From Dermanyssus gallinae (lineage: Eukaryota > Arthropoda > Arachnida > Mesostigmata > Dermanyssidae), in contig QVRM01001979.1 of the NCBI GenBank assembly GCA_003439945.1, positions 1-64,000 of the forward strand: a stretch of DNA of 64,000 nt, written 5' to 3'. This document shows positions 12,941 to 24,363 of the stretch, one piece after another. The notes beneath the pieces were generated by a model, which had not been told where the DNA came from, did not search any database, and saw only the letters and a list, made by a program, of their open reading frames with translations. Both the position numbers and the translations under genes were made by a program. Numbering within the stretch: the stretch's first letter is position 1; every line of letters begins with the position of its first letter.

Positions 12941-13512
12941 TCAAACCCTGTACAGACCTACGTGACGTAAGAGGTGATAGGGTATATGGCGTCGAGCCGA
13001 AGGTAAAAGCCAGGGATACAGATGTGGGTTCAGAAGGCCGGGGCAGCGTCTGAGCGTGAAGTGGCCCGTTCCTGCGCCTATTTTCTGCGGTGAGTGTCGC
13101 TGTCTGTGCTTGGTCAATTTTACATTACCGCCAATGTGACTAGCAGCCCGCTTTCTTGCCAGAAGATCCTAGGACAGCTGCCGTGCTAGTACAAGTAAGG
13201 TGTCCGTTCTGACCGTCCTATGGGCGCGGCAGACGCGGTACTAAGACGCGTTGGGCGGAGCGCCAGGATTAGCGACTACGCGTTGTCCGGAGAGCTAGGT
13301 CACTCCAGACTGAACACGTATAGAGTGCTATGGACTCTCTTACAGAGGCTAAATGGCGCCTGCGCCCCTTAGACGCAATGTCTGTTTAGGAGAAAATTTG
13401 GGGTCAAGCCGTGGCAAACTTTAGCTACCTTGCCAGAGACGCGGGGATGTCCTTGTGTTGCTTACCCATTGTTCTGCAATTAATCGGGTTCTCCACCGGC
13501 AGTGAGGAACAA
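12941..13512. other. Unassigned DNA
   Basis: GC-moderate sequence with no convincing frame. It is probably part of the LINE whose RT fragment lies just to the right, but no motif shows it. Confidence 0.35.
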
Positions 13513-14934
13513 TGGCCTCTGTATTTGGGGTGGGGGGGGCGGTGCTTGGTAGAGGTAATTCTGCTCCATCCACCTGTGGACGAGAGATAATGCTGTGTTC
13601 TTTGCCGCTTCCAGTGAGGTTTTACAGCGATTCACTGCGAGTAAGACTAGATCCTCAGCGTAGGCGGGAGTCTTGATCCCGTTGAGAAGAATAAGTCGCA
13701 AGACTCCATCACAAGATGGTTCCGAAGAGCAGGCAGGAGCCCTTCGGTATGCCTGCGGTCATCTCGTAGGTGGCTTCGACTAGTAGAAAGATGCGGTCCG
13801 ATAAATTTGAGATTATGATGCGCCGTAGATAGACAGATGTGCCTCGTCCAGTGTATATATTAAAACCTGCTAATTAACAGGTTAGAAATCGTAAAAAACG
13901 CCCCTGTAACTCCCGAAGAACAAAGGGGAGATGGGACACCACAAGCCCGGAGAGTTTGTCAGTCGACCTGCATCGATTTATATGCTAGCGGTAAAATCCA
14001 CTGTGCAGCTTTTAGCGCGGCGACTTGGCCACTGGTAGGGATAGAAGGTTGGCAATTGCTCGATGAGTAATTCTTAGAGTACAGAGGACAAGCCATAATC
14101 TTAAATGTATTTCCTTTCTGAAGCTTTATTTAGACCCACATAGCGTTAGGACGGCATGCACTGTCCCCTATCCGGGTAGCCCGGGTGCTCATGACCAGCG
14201 GCCAAAATATTGGCCTTGGCGGGGTTCCGGAATCCTTCAGCGGGCATATGCCCACCTTCTAAGCGAGGTCTAGATGAAAGTTTCAGTGAGAAGCAGGTTC
14301 ATTGCCCATGGGGCAGGTTCTTGCATCTGATGATCGGCCGTGCGCCGTGCAGCAAGTAACATTTTGATCACCTCGGCCGCCTTAGGCCAGAAGTTTTCTC
14401 ATTGAAACAAATAGCCAAGTCCCTTGGGTGCTTTTCAACATCCCGTAGACCAGGCTCCGCGAAGCGCTTTTTCTCTGACATGGCGGCCAGTCGTATTGCT
14501 TCGCATCTCATGAAGTTAGACGCATTCACGACATCGACCAAAACCACTAGACAGCCTACCCGCTCCCACCATCTGCAACTTCCAGTTTTCGCCGATAGTC
14601 CGGGTTTCCCCTTACGGAAGGCGTGTGGTCCGTTAATCGGCCATTTTCTCTAGCTCATTATTCTGTCAATATGAGTGGGCATTCCGGAAAAGTACTTCCA
14701 TAACACTCTCTACCTAAGCTTCTATCGGTCTCAGGTGATTTTGCGTCACTTTCAGTTTTGTTGCCGCCATGCGACACCCTGTTCCCCATGAGTTATGAGT
14801 CATGTGAGTTATGCTACTTGTGCGTATAAGATGTCGTAGTTGGCATTTGGCCTTCTTGTAGGCCTATGCACAGTTTGCTTTCTGGCACCGGTTTTGGAGC
14901 GCGAGGGGTCGTTTGCTTTTGGTGCATCGATTGC
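13513..14934. repeat. Direct duplication, copy D1 (1,422 bp)
   Basis: Matches 16070-17497 almost base for base. I counted about a dozen substitutions plus a longer G run in the other copy, so identity is near 99%. The match starts at TGGCCTCTGTATTTGGGG and ends at GGTGCATCGATTGC. The unit contains a broken minus-strand RT fragment and 1.1 kb with no recognisable genes. The low divergence means a recent duplication or gene conversion, or possibly an assembly artefact. Confidence 0.93.
13555..13800 (-). mobile_element. LINE RT fragment in D1
   Basis: On the minus strand 'AGIPKGSCLLFG' (RT motif B, damaged) is followed in another frame by 'TPAYAEDLVLLAVN', a YADD box with the second position changed to Glu, then 'SLVHRWMEQN'. 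This is the palm domain of a dead LINE of the R1 or jockey type. The same fragment recurs in D2. Confidence 0.7.
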
Positions 14935-15176
14935 AACCGATATCGTAATTACTCACACTTTCCCCCTATCGGGGTTCCGCATGGGAGTACCACACTACTA
15001 CACCGTACCAGTTAGACTCTTAACCTCGCGATTCCGCGTTACACCCCAGAATATACTTCGCACCCCATAAGGGGCACTTACGACCACTCCAGGGCAGGGG
15101 GGCCCCACTGCTTAAGCTGAGGAGCCAAAAGGTCCTCCCGACCGGCGTTCTGCCTTCGTGTGGTGGTCTCGCTTTC
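14935..15176. other. Spacer between D1 and tandem pair
   Basis: Single-copy in this window. It starts with AACCGATATCGTA, which also occurs in the tandem units next door (15358, 15718). That short shared stretch could have helped the rearrangement. Confidence 0.5.
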
Positions 15177-15891
15177 TTTGTGCCTATTAAGCCAAGGCAG
15201 CAGGCGTCCCACACGGTACTCCCAGGTTGCTAAAGCCCGGGGCATTAACCGTGTAGCCCGGGGACCGTGCGCAGAACACTTTCCCCGTATTAACGAAATA
15301 GCCTTAACAGCCCTCGAATGGGCCACGACAGGATGACAATATAAATTCGTTGCCACCCAACCGATATCGTATACCTTGCCTCCCGCGCCAGCAAAAGTGA
15401 CCTCGGGAAAGTTAGTTTAGGGAGTTTACACCGTCTGACTAACTTACATGTGGGCCAGTGAAGGTCCCCGCAGCGCGTGGCAGTCACGCACCAGCGGACC
15501 AAGGCCGGTAAGAGAGTCATAGTTACTCCCGCTTTTTTGTGCCTATTAAGCCAAGGCAGCAGGCGTCCCACACGGTACTCCCAGGTTGCTAAAGCCCGGG
15601 GCATTAACCGTGTAGCCCGGGGACCGTGCGCAGAACACTTTCCCCGTATTAACGAAATAGCCTTAACAGCCCTCGAATGGGCCACGACAGGATGACAATA
15701 TAAATTCGTTGCCACCCAACCGATATCGTATGCCTTGCCTCCCGCGCCAACAAAAGTGACCTCGGGAAAGTTACTTTAGGGAGTTTACACCGTCTGACTA
15801 ACTTACATGTGGGCCAGTGAAGGTCCCCGCAGCGCGTGGCAGTCACGCACCAGCGGACCAAGGCCGGTAAGAGAGTCATAGTTACTCCCGC
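15177..15891. repeat. 355 bp tandem duplication (T1/T2)
   Basis: T1 is 15177-15532 and T2 is 15537-15891, with a few extra T at the junction. I see three substitutions across ~355 bp, so identity is about 99%. A minus frame in each unit encodes 'MATNLYCHPVVAHSRAVKAI', which matches no family I recognise. The pair lies between D1 and D2 and is probably part of the same rearrangement. Confidence 0.93.
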
Positions 15892-16069
15892 GAAGTACCT
15901 CCAGGGGTAGCGAATCCCAGCTAGTGTTGACCAAGCGTTGCTGAAATAGCTTCCCTATTATCGTAGCAGCCGATTTTAGCCGCCCGTTGGCAAACGACCG
16001 AGGAACAAGCGATCGAACGTAATAAGGCATCCTTTTTTTTAATGCAAACATGCTTGCCCCGAAGATGAG
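15892..16069 (-). other. Spacer between T2 and D2
   Basis: Single-copy. A minus frame continues from D2 through here ('LKKRMPYYVRSLVPRSFANG') to a stop at 15803-15805. I do not recognise this C-terminal extension. Confidence 0.4.
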
Positions 16070-17497
16070 TGGCCTCTGTATTTGGGGGGGGGGGGGGGGG
16101 GGCGGTGATTGGTAGAGGTAATTCTGCTCCATCCACCTGTGGACGAGAGATAATGCTGTGTTCTTTGCCGCTTCCAGTGAGGTTTTACAGCGATTCACTG
16201 CGAGTAAGACTAGATCCTCAGCGTAGGCGGGAGTCTTGATCCCGTTGAGAAGAATAAGTCGCAAGACTCCATCACAAGATGGTTCCGAAGAGCAGGCAGG
16301 AGCCCTTCGGTATGCCTGCGGTCATCTCGTAGGTGGCTTCGACTAGTAGAAAGATGCGGTCCGATAAATTTGAGATTATGATGCGCCGTAGATAGACAGA
16401 TGTGCGTCGTCCAGTGTATATATTAAAACCTGCTAATTAACAGGTTAGAAATCGTAAAAAACGCCCCTGTAACTCCCGAAGAACAAAGGGGAGATGGGAC
16501 ACCACAAGCCCGGAGAGTTTGTCAGTCGACCTGCATCGATTTATATGCTAGCGGTAAAATCCACTGTGCAGCTTTTAGCGCGGCGACTTGGCCACTGGTA
16601 GGGATAGAAGGTTGGCAATTGCTCGATGAGTAATTCTTAGAGTACAGAGGACAAGCCATAATCTTAAATGTATTTCCTTTCTGAAGCTTTATTTAGACCC
16701 ACATAGCGTTAGGACGGCATGCACTGTCCCCTATCCGGGTAGCCCGGGTGCTCATGACCAGCGGCCAAAATATTGGCCTTGGCGGGGTTCCGGAGTCCCT
16801 CAACGGGCATATGCCCACCTTCTAAGCGAGGTCTAGACGAAAGTTTCAGTGAGAAGCAGGTTCATTGCCCATGGGGCAGTTTCTTGCATCTGATGATCGG
16901 CCGTGCGCCGTGCAGCAAGTAACATTTTGATCACCTCGGCCGCCTTAGGCCAGAAGTTTTCTCATTGAAACAAATAGCCAAGTCCCTTGGGTGCTTTTCA
17001 ACATCCCGTAGACCAGGCTCCGCGAAGCGCTTTTTCTCTGACATGGCGGCCAGTCGTATTGCTTCGCATCTCATGAAGTTAGACGCATTCACGACATCGA
17101 CCAAAACCACTAGACAGCCTACCCGCTCCCACCATCTGCAACTTCCAGTTTTCGCCGATAGTCCGGGTATCCCCTTACGGAAGCCGTGTGGTCCGTTAAT
17201 CGGCCATTTTCTCTAGCTCATTATTCTGTCAATATGAGTGGGCATTCCGGAAAAGTACTTCCATAACACGCTCTACCTAAGCTTCTATCGGTCTCAGGTG
17301 ATTCTGCGTCACTTTCAGTTTTGTTGCCGCCATGCGACACCCTGTTCCCCATGAGTTATGAGTCATGTGAGTTTTGCTACTTGTGCGTATAAGATGTCGT
17401 AGTTGGCATTTGGCCTTCTTGTAGGCCTATGCACAGTTTGCTTTCTGGCACCGGTTTTGGAGCGCGAGGGGTCGTTTGCTTTTGGTGCATCGATTGC
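16070..17497. repeat. Direct duplication, copy D2 (1,428 bp)
   Basis: Partner of 13513-14934. The main length difference is the poly-G tract: 19 G in a row at 16084-16102, against a G run interrupted by T at 13527-13539 in D1. The remaining differences are scattered substitutions. Confidence 0.93.
16110..16360 (-). mobile_element. LINE RT fragment in D2
   Basis: Same damaged palm fragment as in D1 ('TPAYAEDLVLLAVN'). In this copy the minus frame runs on through the G tract as a poly-Pro stretch and remains open down to 15803. That openness is an accident of the homopolymer length. Confidence 0.7.
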
Positions 17498-17955
17498 CAG
17501 CTGTAGTGGAGGTATGTGTCAGTATCTCCGTGTCATTAACTCGCAACATTCGATCTTGTACTTATATTAGGGATGTCTTGTTGTTTTCTATAGTTGAAAA
17601 CCATCATTCTGTGACCGTAGTCTGCTCGCCGAGGGACCTCATATTAATTCTTCTTTCCGTTTCGAAGAGTATATAGCGGTGGTAGCTCTGGGAATACCTA
17701 TATACATATTTATTCATCATATTATTCGTACCAGTGTACATCGGAAAATGTTATGCAGATCCGAATCTGTTATTATATCACGTACGTAGTGCGTTTGTGA
17801 TACCATACAAGTATATGGTATCTATCAGTATCACATTCTTCATACAATCTACACATACAATTAACGGTCAGCGACCAATGTCCTCCAATTCCTGCCATTT
17901 TCTGATCCGCTACCGAGCGCCACTCGGCATTTAGCTCCTAACAGTCTTCGCTAAT
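17498..17955. other. Unassigned DNA
   Basis: Starts exactly where the D1/D2 match ends. No motif recognised; two short plus frames (63-66 codons) look like chance. Confidence 0.4.
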
Positions 17956-17959
17956 GCCT

Positions 17960-19295
17960 TCGACTTTCATGTAGAAAGTCTAGTTGACCATATTAAAAAT
18001 ATGAACAGGATAGGTGCCACAGTCAGAACGAGTTATGCCATTTATCGAATTCTTCAGCAGTTGCTAACTCTAAGCAAAAATAGTCATATGTTGTGTACTA
18101 GCTCATATGTTATGTCGACAACGGTCAACGTTTAGGTCGTGGCAATCAATCAATGAAACCGCCTTGTCGTTATTGCAATATAATTCAAAACTGACTATTT
18201 CAGATACCTTATGTATTGTAAAATAACACTCTACAGTAGGATCTTTAGGTGATCACACTTAAATAAATATAGCTAGGGAGACTACAAACAAGAGCGTGGA
18301 ATGAAAATCTAGGTATACGCAATTTGTGTCCACTACAAACACTAAGACGAGACTACACGACACTAAGACGTGCGAGCTGGAAAATACCTACTGCCCTTAC
18401 GTGATGTGCCCAAACACATTTGGGATATTATTTAGACAGCATGATCCAAGACGCAGTCGGTAGCCATATGTATTATGTCTCTTTTAATCAAGTGGCCTTG
18501 TTGTGAGATTTATTTCGACATGTGACGGTATTAGTTCAGTACGGCTTTTTGATCTAACATTTTTTTAGAAGTTGCTGTTAGCCTCACCTTTCCTTTGAAG
18601 TTATTTTTTTAATGGGGCGGCGCTGTTGACTGTTTTGGGCGTCACCGGCGCTCATAGAAGCAGTAAGTCGGTGGTGGGCGCAACATTCATGAGAGTTGGT
18701 GCTGGGTGCGACACTTTCTTTGCTTTTTCCATATCCGTGGCACCGGACTCAGTCTGGTGTAGAACGTGTAGAGGGAGTGTGCAACAGTACTCGTTGCGTT
18801 ATATAATCGAGTGGTAACTGAACCGGGTATATACCTCGCGCTTGTCGGGGTATTGAAATGCCCCTTGCGGCCAAGACTATAGAATGTAAATAAGAGCTTT
18901 TTTTTATCGTTTTGTACACGATTCTGGTGTTTAAATGAGAAGACCGCAGAGAAGAATAAACGTTGCAAGCGAGCAAAGAAAGGTAGCCAACGCTGCCCAA
19001 CGGACGATGCCTTGCTTAAGTATGCACACCAGCCTGTCCCTGACTGTCGGTAAATTTGTCTAAGGAGTATTCGCAATAAATGAAATTCCTTATTCAAAAT
19101 GAAGTTATTTAAAAAGCCAGGAACTTGTTAAATAAACACTGTTAAAATTGCTAATTTTCTAATATGAAATTATACTGTCTCGTCTTCCTTCTATAAGAAA
19201 ATGTAATTGCCTTATCAATAGGGGATAGACATATTACAACTATTTATTGATTCGACGCGACTAGACGAACGCCAATTGACAAAATGTGCAAATGC
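17960..19295. repeat. Older direct duplication, copy E1
   Basis: Aligns by eye along its length with 20040-21182, with many substitutions and small indels, so it is far older than D1/D2. Shared landmarks are GGTGCCACAGTCA, CTACAAAC-GGAGCGTGG, GCTCATAGAAGCAGTAAGTCG, CCGGGTATAT, CGTTGCAAGCGAGCAAA and GGGGATAGACATATTACAAC. No protein family recognised. It may be a non-autonomous transposon family or a segmental duplication. Confidence 0.85.
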
Positions 19296-20039
19296 GAATT
19301 CGCGAAACAATATTCCGCGCGACACAAAGTCAAAGAGCTGTGCAAGGTGGAGAATTGCAGTAAGCGACACGTTTTCGTGTGCATAATTATTCGTACCGGC
19401 CGCAGATTATGACGTTGCACTAACTTTCAAAAAGAACGAAGAAGTACGGATTTGGCACGATACTTAGAAGATTTTCAACGGGATTAAATTGGTCGGTAAG
19501 CGAGTTTATCGACTTCAGATTGTCTTACTGTAGTGTTTCTAAGTAAACAAAACTAATTAACAAGAAAGCTACGCGATACCCGATGTTCAAATTATCATGG
19601 CCAAAGTCCACCAATAACCGCTCGGTCTAAAAATTGTTATAAGGCGTCTTTTTCTTTCTTTAATTTAGAATCTATTTATTTGAATGCACTTTGGCTGCAT
19701 AACCGAACTAGGCAAATTTTGAGGGTGACTTTTACGGGGGCGCTTGGGTAAACGGTGTTCCCGCCCTACAAATTCTAAATGAACTAAGCAGGAAAGCCCA
19801 GTGCTTTCGACGCTGGAGGTAGTCCTAATTATTGGGAAAGCGCTTGTTTAGCAAGGTAAGTGACACGTCAACGCAACAAACGTGTTAAAGTTGGGGTAAG
19901 CTCCATACCTTCAATGATCGTTTTTTAATCTATTTTGCATAAACTAAAGACTCTTGTAAGATATCCTGATGACAGCTAACTGAAATCAGTGATCGGAATG
20001 CAAGATATTTGTTGGATAAGATAGTTTTAAAGCTCGAGA
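19296..20039. other. Spacer between E1 and E2
   Basis: AT-rich single-copy sequence without recognisable features. Confidence 0.4.
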
Positions 20040-21182
20040 CGGCTTTCATGTTAAAAATGTGATCAGGATGGGTGCCACAGTCAAAACGAGTCATTACATT
20101 TATCAAATACTTCACCAGTTCAATAGCATATTGACGCTGCTAACTCGAAGCAAGACCGTAATGTGTTGTAAAAGAACACCTTACAGCAGGATCTCCGGGT
20201 TCTGAATTCATGATCACTTTTAGATAAATAAAGCCAGGGAGGCTACAAACGGGAGCGTGGAAGGGAATAAAAAAATCTAGATATACGCATATAGTGTTCA
20301 CTACAAAGAGTAATACATAGCCTGCTAGCTGAAAAGGATCTACTGCGCGATTTGGCATTGCGCATATTAATATGTAATAGCGTAGTGTGTCCAAACTTAA
20401 TCGGAATCTTATTTAGACAACATGATTCAAGACGCAACGATAACCATATGTATTATGTTTCTTTTAATCAAGTGGCCGTAGTAAGAGCATCTTTCCTTTG
20501 AGATTAGTTTTCTTAATAGAGCGGCGCTGTTGACTGTTTTGAGCATCATCGGTGCTCATAGAAGCAGTAAGTCGGTAGTGGGCGCAACACCCATGAGTCG
20601 GTGCAGGTGGAACACTTCCTTTACCCTTTTCCATATTTGTGGCGCCGGATTTAGTAGGCAACAGACTGTCGTTGAGTTATCGATTGCTGATTTACTCGAC
20701 TGGTAACTAAACCGGGTATATATCACTCGCTTGTCGGGGTATCTAAATGCCCCTTAAGGCCAAGACTATAGAATGTAATTGAGTGTTTTTCTCATTTTGT
20801 ATACGATTGTGGTGGTTAAAGGAGAAGACCGCAGAGAAGAATAGACGTTGCAAGCGAGCAAACAAAAGGTAGCCAACGCTGCCCATCGGACGATGCTTTG
20901 CTTAAGTATGCACACCAGCCTGTCCCTGTCTTTCGGTAAATTCGCCTAAGGAGTATCCGCAATAAATAAAATTCCTTGTTAAAAATAAATGCTATTTTTA
21001 CAAAACTCTGGAACTTGTTAAAAATGTTAAAAATTGCTAATTTTCTAATATGGAAGTATATTGTCTCGTCTCCTTTCTATGAGAAAATTCAATTGCCTTT
21101 TCAAGAGGGGATAGACATATTACAACTATTTATTATTTCGACGCCACTGGACGAACACCAATTTTCAAAATGTGCAAATGCG
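20040..21182. repeat. Older direct duplication, copy E2
   Basis: Partner of 17960-19295 in the same orientation, starting positions about 2.08 kb apart. It is shorter by internal deletions near 20350 and 20670. The right boundary is at TGTGCAAATGCG in both copies, after which they diverge abruptly. Confidence 0.85.
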
Positions 21183-22059
21183 GGGAATTGTTGTTCAATA
21201 GAACAAATAACGTACGTCTTCGAAATAAAATTTAACTTTGTCTATAAGTCACCAAACGCTAACTAGTAAGAAAGATGTAGTCGTAAGATGAAGCAAGCTA
21301 CTTCTTAGTGTAACGTTCATTATTTTTGTAATTGCTCTTATCGAACAATTTTAACGTCACTAGTTTATAAGAACATTTCAATAGCAAAGTGGTGGAGAAG
21401 TGGTAAGTGCATACACATATGTAGCTAACGTTTTGGTCCCTCTAAGTGTCTGCTCAGAAATGTATCGCGCATTTATCCATTCAGATTTTTGAGAAATACA
21501 ATAGATAGAAGGATCTAATGGGTAGTGATTCGGTATGATAGCCCAAAATTACGGGGAAGCAATCCTGACGTACATCTGATAATATGAAGGTTTTTGATAG
21601 ATTGAGGATTATGTGCATTTAGCACGCCCTCATTTGTAGAGAAGAATTCATTCGTAAATCGTACACGTGGAACGATATCCGCCGAATTGATTATGATTTC
21701 GAGTACAATAAGCTTATTCATATTTGACGTTTTTACCACCCGTGGCCGTCCGGCATTGTACAGATGCCCGTGGATTTACGTCACGTAGCTGACGATGTTT
21801 ACAAACAAACGTGCGAGTTGAAGAGGTTACTATCATTGAAAAAGTTTATGTCACAGTAAACTCCTGAAACTTTGATTGTGATGAAACAGTGCATCTATAT
21901 AATATTTTACATAACAATATTAATGAATAATATGCCACTATCTATATTTAAAAAATAGCTAAAGAAAACAGCCACATTTAACGCAGCGTAAGGTGTATAT
22001 CCAAACAAGAGGAAACCGGAAACGTCTTCAAGTTATCGAAACGGCAAGTCAAAGGTAGC
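21183..22059. other. Unassigned DNA
   Basis: AT-rich. The minus frame at 21515-21739 shows no motif. Confidence 0.4.
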
Positions 22060-22168
22060 TGACAGTGCGCTTGAGCGGGCTGCAGGTGTTAAATGTTAAA
22101 CCGTGTGGTCAGTAGATCCGTGTGTGTTAATAAACCCTATTTTGGTTAGCCACTACGAGTAGAGTCTT
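22060..22168 (+). repeat. Putative LTR-end copy 1
   Basis: The block GCGCTTGAGCGGGCTGC ... ATCCGTGTGTGTTAATAAACCC ... GGTTAGCCACTACGAGTAGA recurs in the same orientation at 24052-24165. It contains AATAAA. Two direct copies flanking retroelement coding debris suggest the ends of long terminal repeats. Confidence 0.5.
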
Positions 22169-22769
22169 CCCTAAGCCTTTAGATACGCCTTAGCTTCAGT
22201 AGTTGGCTAATCTTACAGTCAGAAGTGCGCTTTAGGGTCGATTTCTCTTGTAGCGAACGCATGGGGATTGAAATGCACCCAGCTGTGGCTTAACTGCGGA
22301 ACGAGTGTACGCAAAGTTAGAGGCGTCAGTAACCGGACTGATCGGGTCGGAGAATTTCTCCTCCCGGTTGATTAAACGTAGTCAACCCAGCGGCCGATGT
22401 GGCGGCGTCGATATGAGAATTCTCGGGCAACGGATCGCTGTTAGGGCAGCCGTGGCTGCAGAGATTCGAGTTGTGGTTATGAGAGCAAGTAAGTAAAGTT
22501 TTCGGGCTAATCCTCAGCAAAATTCGAGCAAGAGCCAGAAGCAACAAACGAGCAGCGATGGCAGTGAGATGGGAACGCCAACAGGGGCAAGCGAGGTAGC
22601 AGCTCGAGCTCGTTAGCAAGAGAAAGTAACAGCTCCAGAAAAGCAAACATCGTGCGTTTCCTATGCCTCCCATATGCCTCCCAACCTCAGCCGGGGTTGT
22701 ACTCGACTCAGAATGCAGTCGGTAGCCAGATGAAAAGAAAACGAAACAGCGTTAAGCTGTTCAAAAAAC
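22169..22769 (+). other. Possible leader/gag debris of LTR element
   Basis: Lies between the first LTR-like block and an R1-like fragment. A plus frame at 22305-22496 and a minus frame over the same bases are open, but no gag motif is visible. Confidence 0.25.
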
Positions 22770-23350
22770 ACAGAGAAAGATGACGATAAGGGTAACAATA
22801 GCATACAGGACAGTACAAACCATGGCCGCTATAGCCTTGGCTAGGCTCATTCCCTGGCCAATGCTAATAGACGAGAGGCATCGACGGAAAAAAAAGACCC
22901 CAGCTGAGGAAAGCAATAAAACCGGCAAGAAACGCTTCGAAAATGGCAGCAGGAATGAAGCAACATGCCATGCAATGCTCCGGGAGCGTGGACCAGGCAC
23001 CTCATCCCGGACCTGACCATATGGTTTAACAGGGGGACACGGGGAGACAACGTACTACCTGGCTCAAGTCCTGACGGGCCATGGCTGCTTCCAGGCGTAC
23101 CTCTGTAAGATTAAGATCGCGCAAGACCCAAGGTGCGTAACATGCGAGACGGGAGAGGTGGACGACGTTACTTGCACAGTCTGCTTCTGCCCAGCCCTCG
23201 AAGAACAACGAACATCGGCGAACATCTTCGAGAACGGGAGTCGAGCAGTGGACGAACTAATTGCAAGGATGTGCGAGGACGAAAATGTGGATACGGAAAG
23301 CACAGATGATCGAGAAGATCATGCAGAAGAAAGTTTACCTGGAGTATGAT
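22770..23350 (+). mobile_element. R1-like LINE C-terminal fragment
   Basis: The plus strand reads 'RVTIAYRTVQTMAAIALARL' (compare 'RVSRAYRTVSTEPLLVLAKM' in the element at 28-30 kb), then 'YYLAQVLTGHGCFQAYLCKI' and 'CVTCETGEVDDVTCTVCFCP'. The last is the C-terminal zinc motif with the expected His replaced by Cys. Two or three frameshifts break it. It sits inside the LTR-like pair, so it either inserted there or the LTR reading is wrong. Confidence 0.75.
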
Positions 23351-23399
23351 AGGAAACGGAGGGAGAAAGAGAAGTAAAGTGCAAAACATTTCCGCTGGT

Positions 23400-24118
23400 T
23401 TTCAAATACATTTGCCGTGCCACAGGTGTGGTCGGTCCAATGAAAAAAAAATCGGTAGCCAGAAACATCAAGTCGGAGGTTGATGCTCTCCAAGCGGAAA
23501 AAGCCGAAGAAAAAGTGAAGCTGATTCTTGTCAACGGAGAGGAGTGGCACGCTCGCGTTGATACGGAAGCTTTAGTTACAATATTCTCGCAAACGGTAGC
23601 ACAACAGTCAAAGCTCAAACTGGTACCTATCAAGTACGGTCCAGTTAGGTGGCATTTATGCACCCATCGGACAAAGTACTGTCCAACTGGTGGTTGAAGG
23701 TATGACCATGACAAAATCGTTTTTATAGTAGTGCAGAATGTCGACCTTTAGAGCTAGGGTATAAGTAAATCGAACATAATGTAAAAGAATGTACAGCTTT
23801 GGGGGAAGCACATATATTGACCTGCCAGAGGCCCTATCAATCGATTGTGTTTGAAGACAATGGTGTGTGTGGACATGCGATCTTATTAGGGAAAGACCTA
23901 TTAGATCGGGAGAATGTGGTGACAATAAATAGTAACGGGATAGCACTGGCACTCTGTGGAGACGCATACCCGAAAATCGCTCAAGCGTTCGACTCAGCTG
24001 GGAAAAAAGGTGGAGAGGTGGGAATGAGAGCCACTGAAGAAGTAAAGCGCATAGAGTGTGCGTTTGGGCGGGCTGCACACGCCGCTGAATGGAATGCTAG
24101 ATTAAGCGGTCTGTAAAT
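23400..24118 (+). mobile_element. Retroelement aspartic-protease region
   Basis: One frame reads 'VKLILVNGEEWHARVDTEAL'. This looks like the active-site strand of a retropepsin with the expected D-T/S-G replaced by D-T-E. Further on 'GIYAPIGQSTVQLVVEGMTM' and 'AILLGKDLLDRENVV' match the flap-to-ILGxDxL part of LTR-element proteases in other frames. The last frame (23799-24116) ends just before the second LTR-like block. No RT or integrase follows, so the element is internally deleted. Confidence 0.5.
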
Positions 24119-24165
24119 CCGTGTGTTAATAAACCCCATTGTGGTTAGCAATTACGAGTAGAATC
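24052..24165 (+). repeat. Putative LTR-end copy 2
   Basis: Second copy of the block at 22060-22168, with GTGTTAATAAACCCCATT and TACGAGTAGA conserved. It overlaps the end of the protease-region frame. Confidence 0.5.
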
Positions 24166-24332
24166 TCTTCTGAACAATATAAAGTAATAAAATACACTAT
24201 AACAACGCGACGGAAAAAAATCGCATTGGATGTATCAACGCTTGTCTGTGTTTTTGCTCATAAATCAAATAAGATATGTTATACAATACCTATTGTATAA
24301 AAGCCGGATATATTTTATTTGTTAAAGTTGTT

Positions 24333-24363
<31 letters not shown>

